Positions 18,090 to 26,669 of a DNA stretch of 64,000 bases are shown here, piece after piece (positions within the stretch are counted from its first letter, which is position 1; each line of letters begins with the position of its first letter). A model generated the notes under the pieces. The model made no database searches. It was not told where the DNA came from and saw only the letters and a program-made list of their open reading frames with translations. This DNA is from an uncultured Bacteroidales bacterium (GTDB lineage Bacteria > Bacteroidota > Bacteroidia > Bacteroidales > WCHB1-69): NCBI GenBank assembly GCA_905233585.1, contig CAJOFD010000002.1, positions 45,007 to 109,006 on the forward strand, in the 5' to 3' direction. A program made the translations under genes and the position numbers.

Positions 18090-18934
18090 ATGAAAACAAT
18101 TAGATTTTTGGTGATGACAATCATCTTTTCAGTAGCGGCAATGGCTGCAAATGCCCAATTTACGGATACGACAAGTGGAGGAACAAGGACAACATATTGG
18201 GAAACTTCCCCAATATTTGGAACTAGTAATTATTCTATTGGAACATCAAATTTCTCTCCCTTTCGGGTAAAAACCAATGATTCTTTGCGTATGTATGTCG
18301 GAGCAGACGGCAATATAGGCTTGAATACTTCAGAACCCTTTCAAATGCTTCATGTGGTGGATGGAAATATTCTATTGAGTCACACATCAAGTTATCTCAC
18401 CAATGGCTCAAAGGCTCCTGGGTCGCAAAATGGAAGTTTGTTGTTCGGTGCGGATATTGATGGCAATATTCCGTATGGCAATTGGGTATAGAATATTTAA
18501 ATATTACGGAAGACAGTCTGTTCGGTTTGAATTTTTGGCAACCATGGAATAATATGGGCAACAATGGTGTCAATTTTCTCCTTTTTTTGCATGACAACGG
18601 CAATGTGGGTATAGGGACTTGTTATCCGCAAGCAAAATTAGCCGTAAACGGCGGTATTTTGGCAAAAAGCGTAAAAGTGAATACCAGTGCCTCCTACTGG
18701 CCGGACTTTGTTTTTGCCCCAGAATATAAACTGATGAATCTCTATGAGTTGGAAAATTTTGTAAATACCAATAAACATTTACCCAATGTTCCCTCTGCAA
18801 AGGAAGTGGAAAAACAAGGCAACGTGGACTTGGGCGAGATGAATGCCCTTTTGTTGCAAAAAGTGGAGGAACTAACCCGATATGTGATTGACTTGCAAAA
18901 GCAAATTGATGAACTGAAAAACGGGAAGGAGTAG
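18090..18934 (+). pseudogene. Frameshifted secreted tail-fibre-like protein
   Basis: Two overlapping frames encode one protein. The first (from ATG 18090, signal peptide MKTIRFLVMTIIFSVAAMAANAQ) runs to a TAG at 18489; the second carries GIEYLNITEDSLFGL... NVGIGTCYPQAKLAVNGGILAKSVKV and ends in a coiled coil LLLQKVEELTRYVIDLQKQI. The join is at GGG (18484-18486): one more G would restore NW-GIEYL. The C-terminus matches the trimeric tail-fibre/endosialidase-chaperone-like tails common in Bacteroidetes surface proteins. Either a true one-base deletion or a sequencing error. The metzincin gene follows 3 nt after the stop. Confidence 0.75.
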
Positions 18935-18937
18935 AGT

Positions 18938-20758
18938 ATGCTTTTCAGAATGCGTAATTGGATTTTTATAAAAAAATTGTCAGCACTTTTTTTATTTCAT
19001 TTTATAACTATCTGCATTTGTTATGGACAAGTTTACAATCTTGTCAGCACAAAACATTTTCCCAACGAAGTAGATAAAGTTCAGAATATTCTCCAAAAAT
19101 GCGATACATATACAACTGTTGAATTTATTGAAATAGATGTAAATCATTTATTTGACTCTGATTCTTTTTTACTACAATTTGATAAGAATAACATAATAAT
19201 TTATAAAGAAAAAATTGATGTTAGGGGAATCAATAGTTTTGTGTTTGTTGGAGGAAATAATAAAGGTTGTAAAATATTACTTTCTATTATAGAAGATGAT
19301 ATTCAAGGTGTAATTGAAATGTATGATAATGTTTATACAGTCGTTACCATTGAAAAAAAAGAGTATGCTATCGTACAAGTGGATTATTCTAAACTTCAAG
19401 AAGCATGTGGGGATATATTTATAGAAAAAATAGATTCCGTTAATCGAAACAGTTTGTACAATAATAACATGCAAGTAATAAATGATAAAATAGATACAGA
19501 AAATCTATCAACAATGGTATTGTCAAGGTCATATACTTGTAACATAAGAGTATTGGTGTTATATACTCCAGCTGCAGAAGCCTCGGTAAGTAATATTAAG
19601 AATACAATACTTACAGCTGTAGCTTTAACAAATCAATCATTTTCCAATAGTCAGATTAATTACCAGTTAGAACTTGTATATGCAGCTAAAACAGTTTATT
19701 CAGAGAATAGTTATTCTTCAGATTTGAATAGATTTCAAGGCAATGAGGATGGATTTATGGATGAGGTGCATGCATTAAGAAACAATTATTGTGCTGATAT
19801 TTGTGTGTTATTGGCATATGATCCATCTATTTGTGGAATAGCAGCTAATATTGGAGGTGGTCAAAGTGATGCATTCTGCTTGGTTAGCACCAATAGCACT
19901 TGTGTAACAACTAATTATTCGTTTGGACATGAAATTGGGCATTTACTTGGATGTAGGCATGACCCTTACATGGATGGAAACACTACCCCATTCGCATATG
20001 GGCACGGGTATATAGAGCCTTCAAAAAATTGGAGAACGATTATGGCATATGGAAACGGGTGCAATTTTTGTCCCAGATTACAGTATTGGTCAAATCCTAA
20101 CGTTTTATTTAATGGAATACCCATGGGAACAATTTCTACACATAACAATACAAAAGTATGGAATGATAATACCAATACAATTATGACTTTTAGACAGCCT
20201 TATAATAATGTCATTTTTACGGGTAATGATATTTCAAACTTTCAAATGGGTGATGTGATTTCCAAGCAAACCATCACAACAAGTGGAACAATTAATATTG
20301 GAATTGGTAAATCACTTTGTATGAGAGCAGGAGAGGATGTGTTACTAAATGATGGTTTTTATGCAAGTGAAGGATCTGATTTTACAGCATTTATTGAAAA
20401 CATCTTTGATTGTGGCATTAGTGCTATTGATGACCAAAAGGTTACTATTCAAAATGTTCCGGAATTATTTGCTGATAAGATTGAAGAGATGATGGTAACA
20501 GATTTTATATATAAAGTTTTTCCCAATCCATCAAGCGAAAATATTAATATTGAATGTGTTTTAGATACAAATATGGTTTTGTCCATAGAACTTGTTAATC
20601 TTTATGGTCAAAAAATAAGAACAATATTGCAAAAACAAGAAAGACAAGCAGGTGTTTATAGTAGTCAAATTTCTGTTTCAAATCTTCCCGCAGGAATTTA
20701 TTTTCTTGTTCTTTCATCAAATAAGCAAACTAAGATTGAAAAAATAATAATTAAATAA
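18938..20758 (+). CDS. Secreted metzincin (M12B/reprolysin-like) metalloprotease with T9SS type A domain
   Basis: 606 residues with an N-terminal signal segment (start ATG 18938; 18950 is an alternative). The zinc site HEIGHLLGCRHD (about 331-342) and the Met-turn IMAYG (about 368-372) define a metzincin; Cys pairs around them (CGIA, CNFC) fit reprolysin-like members. A linker with AGEDVLLNDGFYASEGSDF (about 460-480) is shared with the neighbouring serine protease. The C-terminus (VFPNPSSENINIE ... LPAGIYFLVLSSNKQTK) is a T9SS type A signal. It should cleave proteins outside the cell. Inserted in a run of secreted and lipoprotein genes. Confidence 0.9.
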   Translation: MLFRMRNWIFIKKLSALFLFHFITICICYGQVYNLVSTKHFPNEVDKVQNILQKCDTYTTVEFIEIDVNHLFDSDSFLLQFDKNNIIIYKEKIDVRGINSFVFVGGNNKGCKILLSIIEDDIQGVIEMYDNVYTVVTIEKKEYAIVQVDYSKLQEACGDIFIEKIDSVNRNSLYNNNMQVINDKIDTENLSTMVLSRSYTCNIRVLVLYTPAAEASVSNIKNTILTAVALTNQSFSNSQINYQLELVYAAKTVYSENSYSSDLNRFQGNEDGFMDEVHALRNNYCADICVLLAYDPSICGIAANIGGGQSDAFCLVSTNSTCVTTNYSFGHEIGHLLGCRHDPYMDGNTTPFAYGHGYIEPSKNWRTIMAYGNGCNFCPRLQYWSNPNVLFNGIPMGTISTHNNTKVWNDNTNTIMTFRQPYNNVIFTGNDISNFQMGDVISKQTITTSGTINIGIGKSLCMRAGEDVLLNDGFYASEGSDFTAFIENIFDCGISAIDDQKVTIQNVPELFADKIEEMMVTDFIYKVFPNPSSENINIECVLDTNMVLSIELVNLYGQKIRTILQKQERQAGVYSSQISVSNLPAGIYFLVLSSNKQTKIEKIIIK

Positions 20759-20774
20759 ACTTAAATTATATAAT

Positions 20775-21128
20775 ATGAAAACAGCAAAAAAGATATTATT
20801 AATTGTGTCGCTTGTAATAGTTATTTTTGGTTGTCAACGGAACGTTCGTTGTGATGTAATAGGCATATCTCTGAAAGATTCTCCCGGAGAAACGTTGACA
20901 TATATGGGCCGTATAGGTAAGAATTATGATACAGCATTGGATTCATTGTTCCGTTATTTGAATTGTCCTTCAGGAATAATGTATTTAAAAGTTCCTGTAG
21001 AAGTAAATTTTGATTGTGATAACAGAGTTTTTTATGGTATCAGTTTTGCCGATGAGGGTGAATATACGGATGTGCTGGATACAAAAGGCAATTATTATAC
21101 AAGTAAATGGCATAACACAATAAAATAA
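20775..21128 (+). CDS. Small lipoprotein, unknown
   Basis: 117 residues; signal MKTAKKILLIVSLVIVIFGCQRN with Cys after Gly. The mature part includes CDVIGISLKDSPGETLTYMG and a VPVEVNFDCDNRVFYGISFADEGEYTD stretch resembling a small beta sandwich with one Cys pair. No family recognised. It follows the metzincin gene after 16 nt. Linkage to a protease could mean a cell-associated partner or inhibitor, but this is inference only. Confidence 0.65.
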   Translation: MKTAKKILLIVSLVIVIFGCQRNVRCDVIGISLKDSPGETLTYMGRIGKNYDTALDSLFRYLNCPSGIMYLKVPVEVNFDCDNRVFYGISFADEGEYTDVLDTKGNYYTSKWHNTIK

Positions 21129-21209
21129 CTATAGGATAGCTCTAATGCAACCTCGGTTGTCCAAAACTGTGATGAAAAGAAAAATGAGTAAAAATTGGAG
21201 GTTGCCTAT

Positions 21210-21308
21210 ATAAAATTGAAAAAACAATAGTTGATATGGGATTTTCTGCAGTATTACGGAAAGTTGGTGAAAGAATAATTGACGAATTAAAACAAGGAAA
21301 AGAGTAGG
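21210..21308 (+). repeat. Duplicated intergenic segment, copy 1
   Basis: About 100 nt that recur at 23965-24053 with a short internal deletion: the first 29 nt are identical (including the codons for IKLKKQ-stop), then both keep ATTACGGAAAGTT and AAGGAAAAGAGTAGG. Copy 1 encodes a 23-codon frame ending IIDELKQGKE-stop, close to the QIDELKNGKE-stop end of the tail-fibre-like gene at 18934. Confidence 0.8.
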
Positions 21309-21311
21309 GAA

Positions 21312-23540
21312 ATGAAAAGAGATACTTTTCTAAAAATATTAACAATATTGTTATTGTGTTTTTGTTGGATTGATGTTATTTGGGGACAAATCAGTCAAGG
21401 AGGACAACCATATAGTTTTAAAACAAATCTAAAAGGATTTGATGGAAAAGATATTGTAGAAATAAAAAAAAATATTCCTATTATAACAATGTTGCCAATA
21501 GAAGAAATCGTATTTGATTCTATAAAACAAAATAATTTGTTATATGAAAACTATCAATTTGCTTATGGGTTTAATGTAAGTATTGATGTAAAAAAATCGG
21601 CCGTAGTAGATTCTCTTGATATAGGGTTATTATACAGGTTGTCAATCAAATCGAATGGAGCAAAATCAATTAATTTAATATTTAAAAAATATATTTTACC
21701 AAGAGGAGCAAGACTTTTTATATATAATAAGAATAAACAATATATTATAGGAGCATTTACAAGTAATAATAATAAGCAAAGTGAAAAATTACCAACGTTA
21801 CCAGTGCTAGGTGAAGAAATAATAATTGAATATTTTGAGCCCTATTTCCCAGACTTTAGTGGTCAATTAGTTATTGGTAAAGTGAATCATGATTTTATGG
21901 GGTTAAATTTAATAATAAATGATACAATAAGAGATGCTGGAAGTTGTCATGTAAATATTAATTGTAGTCCAGAAGGAGATAATTGGCAAACAGAGAAAAG
22001 AGCTGTTTGTAAAATTATAATCAGTGGTACGGGATTATGTTCGGGTACTTTATTAAATAATACGAATCAAGATGGAGTTCCATATTTTTTAACTGCTAAT
22101 CATTGTGTTAATTCTCAAAGTGTGGCAGAAGAATGTCTTTTTATATTTAATTATGAATCTTCTGCTTGTAATGGAAATAATGGTAGTGCTGTACATTCAA
22201 TATCAGCAAGTACATTAAGAGCAACTAATTATCAATCAGATTTTACTTTGTTAGAATTTTCACATAAACCATTATCTTCTTGGAATCCTTATTATGCAGG
22301 ATGGGATAGAAATAACTTACAAGAAGCAGGAGGAGTTTGTATTCATCACCCTAAAGGAGATGTAAAAAAAATATCTACATATAGTATGATACCAATTACT
22401 TCTTATTGTATATCTGGATATTCGCAAAATAATTTTTACTTAATTGATAAATGGATAGCAACACCTAATGGACATGGGGTTACAGAAGGAGGTGGTTCGG
22501 GTTCTCCGTTATTTAATAATGCTCATCGTGTAATTGGACAACTTTATGGAGGTTGTTCAAATCATAATGATAATTGTAATAATCCTTTAAATGATTATTC
22601 TAATTATGGAAAATTATGTATATCATGGGATTTGGGTGGAAACTCAAATAATCAATTAAAAAATTGGTTAGATCCGATAAGTTCAAATGAAACTTTTTTA
22701 GATGGAGCCAATGTTTGTTCTCAAGGCATGACGGAGTCTCTAAATTTATCACATACGATAGATTCAGGAGTTGTCGAGATATATCAAGTAAATAAGAATA
22801 TCCATTCTATGGATACACTAAAAACAGGAGCGAAAGTATCATATGAAGCAGGTAAAGATATTGTCTTAATTTCTGGGTTTATTGCAGAGTATGGAAGTGA
22901 TTTTATTGCATCTGTACAGCCTTTTAATTGTGTTCAAGGATGTCATCCTATGTCATTACAAATTATAAATACTTATTTTTCAAGTGGAGGTAATTTATGC
23001 TTTACTCAAACCAATGCAAATTCCTATAGCTTAAAAATGATGACCTTATCTGGGCAATTAGCATTTCAACAAACAGGAAGTACGAATACGTTTCAAGTAT
23101 GTGTGCCTATCCCTGTTAATTTGGGAATAGGAGCATACATTGTAACATTAACTCTGTATAGTGATTGTGAAGAGTTGTCCGAAACATACACTGCAATAAA
23201 CTTAAGTAAACGGTTGACAACTTTAGATAAGAACACCGATGTTTTTGTGTCTAATTTTGATGAAAAGAAGACAGAGATAGAGGATAATGAATTTGAGGGT
23301 TTTGATTTTGAAATTTTTCCTAATCCTTCAGATGGTAATGTATCAATAAATATTGTATCTGGATTCTTACATGCATATTCAGTTGAAGTTATTAATGCGA
23401 CAGGAAAATTAATATATAAAATTGAGAATTTTAATGAAAAAACCATAAAAATCAATAACATTAGATTTCCTGCAGGAATTTATTTTATTAGATTAAATAA
23501 TGGAGAAAATATACGTACTAAAAAATTAATCATTCTATAA
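21312..23540 (+). CDS. Secreted lysyl-endopeptidase-like serine protease (S1) with T9SS type A domain
   Basis: 742 residues with a signal peptide ending in WG-Q. The protease domain has the triad His in FLTANHC (about 264), Asp in SDFTLLEF (about 310) and Ser in GGGSGSPLF (about 396), with the pattern of Achromobacter/Flavobacteria lysyl endopeptidases (SCHVNINCSPEG at its N-terminus is also typical). A linker with AGKDIVLISGFIAEYGSDF (about 517-535) matches that of the metzincin. The C-terminus (IFPNPSDGNVSIN ... FPAGIYFIRLNN) is a T9SS type A signal. Extracellular cleavage after Lys is expected by family. Start ATG 21312 follows a duplicated segment. Confidence 0.9.
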   Translation: MKRDTFLKILTILLLCFCWIDVIWGQISQGGQPYSFKTNLKGFDGKDIVEIKKNIPIITMLPIEEIVFDSIKQNNLLYENYQFAYGFNVSIDVKKSAVVDSLDIGLLYRLSIKSNGAKSINLIFKKYILPRGARLFIYNKNKQYIIGAFTSNNNKQSEKLPTLPVLGEEIIIEYFEPYFPDFSGQLVIGKVNHDFMGLNLIINDTIRDAGSCHVNINCSPEGDNWQTEKRAVCKIIISGTGLCSGTLLNNTNQDGVPYFLTANHCVNSQSVAEECLFIFNYESSACNGNNGSAVHSISASTLRATNYQSDFTLLEFSHKPLSSWNPYYAGWDRNNLQEAGGVCIHHPKGDVKKISTYSMIPITSYCISGYSQNNFYLIDKWIATPNGHGVTEGGGSGSPLFNNAHRVIGQLYGGCSNHNDNCNNPLNDYSNYGKLCISWDLGGNSNNQLKNWLDPISSNETFLDGANVCSQGMTESLNLSHTIDSGVVEIYQVNKNIHSMDTLKTGAKVSYEAGKDIVLISGFIAEYGSDFIASVQPFNCVQGCHPMSLQIINTYFSSGGNLCFTQTNANSYSLKMMTLSGQLAFQQTGSTNTFQVCVPIPVNLGIGAYIVTLTLYSDCEELSETYTAINLSKRLTTLDKNTDVFVSNFDEKKTEIEDNEFEGFDFEIFPNPSDGNVSINIVSGFLHAYSVEVINATGKLIYKIENFNEKTIKINNIRFPAGIYFIRLNNGENIRTKKLIIL

Positions 23541-23553
23541 TTATAAAAATAAA

Positions 23554-23985
23554 ATGTTAAAAAAAACGAAATTTATCATAATAATTGTTTCGCTATTGAT
23601 TCTGACTTTTATTGCTTGTCATAAAGAGGAGAGTACAGATATTGTACAATTTTCATGGCAGGTGAAATATATTTGTGTTGAAAATCAAAATTCTAAAGTT
23701 AAAAATAAAGATTATGTTAATAAAGAAGCCTATATGCTCATTTTTAAGAATGATTCTGTTTTTCAATTAAATACAAGTGTAAACTTGGCTGTAGGAAAAT
23801 TTAAGATGCCTTCTGAAAATTGTATTAACATTTTTGAGTATCAAGAAATTACAGAAATAGGAGGTCAAAGTATCATTGATAAAAAATTATTGCAATATAT
23901 TCCAACGATTTGTTCTTACAAAATTTTAGGTGATAATCTTATTTTACAAGGTAATAAATGTGAAATAAAATTGAAAAAACAATAG
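23554..23985 (+). CDS. Small lipoprotein, unknown
   Basis: 143 residues; MLKKTKFIIIIVSLLILTFIACHKEES is a lipoprotein signal. The mature domain (FSWQVKYICVENQNSK ... YMLIFKNDSVFQLNTS ... YKILGDNLILQGNKCEIKLKKQ) looks like the lipocalin-like or META-type small beta barrels common in Bacteroidetes lipoproteins, but no firm family is assigned. The same IKLKKQ-stop end is found as a relic at 21210, so a paralogue probably once existed upstream. It follows the serine protease by 13 nt. Confidence 0.65.
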   Translation: MLKKTKFIIIIVSLLILTFIACHKEESTDIVQFSWQVKYICVENQNSKVKNKDYVNKEAYMLIFKNDSVFQLNTSVNLAVGKFKMPSENCINIFEYQEITEIGGQSIIDKKLLQYIPTICSYKILGDNLILQGNKCEIKLKKQ

Positions 23986-24053
23986 TTGATATGTATAGTT
24001 CTGCGATATTACGGAAAGTTAGTGAAAGAATAAACAAGGAAAAGAGTAGGATT
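23965..24053 (+). repeat. Duplicated intergenic segment, copy 2
   Basis: Second copy of the 21210 segment, with about 13 nt missing inside, placed before an outer-membrane barrel gene at 24054. The deletion fuses its small frame to the next gene, so an ORF caller would start too early at 23991. Confidence 0.8.
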
Positions 24054-24701
24054 ATGAAAAAAACTATGCTGATTTTGGGGCTGCTTATATTTGTAAGTGT
24101 GTGTGTTTGGGCTCAGACACAACAAGGTGAATATAAAAATGCAGTGTATGTAAGTGGTGGGGCATTTATGGTTTCGCAAAAGAACCATTTTAAACCTATT
24201 GCTGAATTTCGTCCCTCAATACAGATTCAATACAATAGGATTTTATGGAAAGGTTTGGGGATAAGTGCAGGTTATGCTTTTAAAAGAGCAAATCCAAATG
24301 AAAAAGAGTATAAAGATACAAAAACAGCGACAGTTGAAGAAACACATGCTATAATAGTTGCCCCTAATTATCGGTTTGAGATAAAAAACTTTAATATTAC
24401 TCCGTATTTTGCTATGGGTGTTTGTTTTGCCAATTATACTTTTCTTAAGCAAGCCTATAATGTAGATACTCGACTATATTATTATTACAAAACAAAGACA
24501 TATACATGTTTTATGATAAGTCCGTGCATCCGTTTGGGGTATGATATTAATCGGTGGACAATCTTTATATCGTACAATTATGATTATTATCGTTGTAAGG
24601 TTAAAGAACCGCCTTTCCCTTTTCATAGAGTAGGGATATGGTATTTTCCAGAAGGCTTGGGACATCATTGTTGGCATATTGGTGCAGGAATAAAATTTTA
24701 A
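24054..24701 (+). CDS. Outer-membrane beta-barrel protein (OmpA/porin-like)
   Basis: 215 residues from MKKTMLILGLLIFVSVCVWAQ, a clear signal peptide. The mature part is a small barrel: AVYVSGGAFMVS, PSIQIQYNRILWKGLGISAGYAF, AIIVAPNYRFEIKNFNITPYFAMGV, CFMISPCIRLGYDINRWTIFISYNYDYY, and a last strand CWHIGAGIKF ending in Phe, as expected for BAM recognition. The long ORF that starts at 23991 includes a duplicated segment and is not the real start. Function unknown; between two lipoprotein genes. Confidence 0.7.
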   Translation: MKKTMLILGLLIFVSVCVWAQTQQGEYKNAVYVSGGAFMVSQKNHFKPIAEFRPSIQIQYNRILWKGLGISAGYAFKRANPNEKEYKDTKTATVEETHAIIVAPNYRFEIKNFNITPYFAMGVCFANYTFLKQAYNVDTRLYYYYKTKTYTCFMISPCIRLGYDINRWTIFISYNYDYYRCKVKEPPFPFHRVGIWYFPEGLGHHCWHIGAGIKF

Positions 24702-24712
24702 AAAGATGAGAT

Positions 24713-25177
24713 ATGAAAAAAGTATTAGTTTTTATTATATTAATAACACTTTTGTCTTTGATAGGTTGTAAAAAAGAAAATAGGTGTGATTCAATATATA
24801 AACAACAAGAAATCCCGTCTTTGATAAGAAATGGCTATAATACTTGTGAAGCGGTTTTAAAAAACTATACATATCGAAGTTGTGAAAGTAGAAATTATCC
24901 TAATTTTCCATTTACAGATGATACCATAAAGGTTTGTGGTTATGTGTATGAAATGTGGGATATAGGTCAAAGTCTTATATTATTTGACAATGCAGATAAT
25001 TATAAAGAACACAATTTCGGTCTTTGTATCACTTTGCCATCTTATGAATTAGTCGTTGAGAACAAAACAAAAAAATGTTATGTAATAGGACGAGTAAGTT
25101 TTAATGAATTGTATATAAATGGGGGAGATTATATCATTGTACCCATAGTGAACGCTTGGGATATGTATTTTGAATAA
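24713..25177 (+). CDS. Small lipoprotein, unknown
   Basis: 154 residues with lipoprotein signal MKKVLVFIILITLLSLIGCKKEN. The mature domain has several Cys (YNTCEAV, YRSCESRNYP, IKVCGYVYE, NFGLCITLP) and a beta-rich second half (CYVIGRVSFNELYINGGDYIIVPIVNAW). The layout is reminiscent of OB-fold tRNA_anti-like or nucleotide-binding small domains, but I make no assignment. It follows the barrel gene by 11 nt. A TTGCCGAT/ATCGGCAA hairpin at 25203-25224 may end the transcript. Confidence 0.65.
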   Translation: MKKVLVFIILITLLSLIGCKKENRCDSIYKQQEIPSLIRNGYNTCEAVLKNYTYRSCESRNYPNFPFTDDTIKVCGYVYEMWDIGQSLILFDNADNYKEHNFGLCITLPSYELVVENKTKKCYVIGRVSFNELYINGGDYIIVPIVNAWDMYFE

Positions 25178-25202
25178 AAAGTGAGAGTATGAAAAAATTT
25201 TC

Positions 25203-25224
25203 TTGCCGATTATAACATCGGCAA
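25203..25224 (+). terminator. Weak hairpin, possible terminator
   Basis: 8-bp perfect stem TTGCCGAT / ATCGGCAA with a 6-nt loop, 25 nt after the lipoprotein stop at 25177; the following TTAATAATTG is only weakly T-rich. Confidence 0.35.
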
Positions 25225-25276
25225 TTAATAATTGCAGGATAGAACTTTACAATTCATTAGGAAATACAAATAAGTC

Positions 25277-26013
25277 ATGAAACAGATAATAATATTGTTG
25301 TTAGGAATAATGCCCTTTTTTGTAATGCCCAAAACAAGTGTTTTATTTATTTGCAAGGAGGCCCCAACCTTTCTTATATATATAACTCAAAAATGGACAA
25401 TCCTGTTATTTGGGGAAGAGGTTCTTGGTATTCTATTCCCAAATATCCTTGCAACAGATTGAAATTTAGCGGCACCTTTGGGATTGGTGTCAAATATGAA
25501 ATGCACGAAAATTGGGCATTGAAAATGAGTGTGAATTTTTCACAAAAAGGAGGTCGTGGACATATTGACAAATATGAATTATATAACAACGGCGGATATG
25601 ATGTGGGATTATCGAACGGATATATTGACCCTCCTATTGCGGTTTACGATATTGATGCCGATATCTATTTTACTTATCAGTATTTAACGGTTCCTTTGCA
25701 GTGTCAATGGCAGTTTAAAGGCTTTTTTATCAATGCCGGAATGTTTTTGGCTGTTCCTTTAAATAGTTTCACCTATTCTGCATTTGATTTGAATGGACAA
25801 GAATATCGTTATAAAGAGGATTTGTCAAAAAACAGATTTAATCGGAAAATAGATTTTGGTATTGTTTGTGGAATTGGATATAAATTTATTATTACAGAAA
25901 ATGATCTTATTGTTGTAGAACTAACCAGTAATACGAGTTTGTTGGGCGTTGAAAAAGATTTTGATGGAGGTGTTCGCAGAACTCACAAAAACCAATTTTT
26001 GATTTATTATTGA
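25277..26013 (+). pseudogene. Frameshifted outer-membrane beta-barrel protein
   Basis: The signal peptide MKQIIILLLGIMPFF begins in one frame at 25277, but the mature protein NAQNKCFIYLQGGPNLSYIY... lies in another and runs to 26013. The join is a run of six T (25316-25321); seven T would give PFFCNAQNK, a perfect signal-peptidase region. The mature part is a classical barrel (FSGTFGIGVKYEMHENWALKMSVNFSQKGG, YQYLTVPLQCQWQFKGFFINAGMFLAVPL, DFGIVCGIGYKFII). A one-base contraction of the homopolymer, a phase-variable switch or a sequencing error could explain it. Confidence 0.75.
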
Positions 26014-26162
26014 AATACGAAAGGAGATTGAGATGAAAAAATATGGGGATAAAAATAAGTTCCAATAGAGTAGAAATATCAAATATTTAGTTTGTTGTTT
26101 GATAGAATTTTATGCTACAAAAATATTTTTATTAAGATTAAAAATTGTAAAAGAAAAAATGT

Positions 26163-26170
26163 TATCTTTG
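26163..26170 (+). promoter_or_regulatory. -7 promoter box (TATCTTTG)
   Basis: TAnnTTTG match 29 nt upstream of the ATG at 26200. It shows that the in-frame start at 26092 lies upstream of the likely transcript and is not used. Confidence 0.6.
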
Positions 26171-26199
26171 CAAAAGATTATTATTCAATAAAATTTTTA

Positions 26200-26658
26200 A
26201 TGAAGATGAATTGTTTTAATTTTACAAAAGGTGTATTTGTAATAGGTTTACTCCTTATGATTAGTGTAAGTTGTACAAGTTCAAAAGCAAAGAAAATAGA
26301 AGGGCGTTGGGAAAGATATGCTACCGACCAAGTTGATTTTAAGGTGGATACACTATTGCAAGAGGTATGGAATTTTGATAATGGCAAATTAACTATTTCC
26401 CAAAGGGTTCTGTCAGATGACAGCAGTTCCTATGTTTTGAAGGAAAGAGCTATTTTGAAATATAAAGTTGGTACAAGCAAACTAAGATCTGCTATTTTCA
26501 TTCAAGAAGATTCTGAACATCCAATTGATAACATTGTAAGAGCCGCCTATGTCGGCTATGATACCAATAGTGGAACGAACATTATTTATAAACTTACAGA
26601 TGATGTTATGGCATTTAAGGGCTTAGGCACTTTGATATATTACGAATTTTATAAGTAA
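26200..26658 (+). CDS. Lipoprotein, lipocalin-like, unknown role
   Basis: 152 residues from ATG 26200 (26206 also possible). Signal: FTKGVFVIGLLLMISVSCTSS with Cys lipobox. The mature part KKIEGRWERYATDQVDFKVDTLLQEVWNFDNGKLTISQRV resembles small lipocalin-like domains that begin with a GxW motif (here EGRWE). It stands between the frameshifted barrel gene and radA; radA starts 11 nt after its stop, so read-through into radA is likely. Confidence 0.65.
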   Translation: MKMNCFNFTKGVFVIGLLLMISVSCTSSKAKKIEGRWERYATDQVDFKVDTLLQEVWNFDNGKLTISQRVLSDDSSSYVLKERAILKYKVGTSKLRSAIFIQEDSEHPIDNIVRAAYVGYDTNSGTNIIYKLTDDVMAFKGLGTLIYYEFYK

Positions 26659-26669
26659 TATTTTGCCGA

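Noticed and set aside
23991..24053. Upstream extension of the outer-membrane barrel gene
   Set aside because: The extra 21 residues come from a duplicated segment after an internal deletion; the signal peptide begins at 24054.
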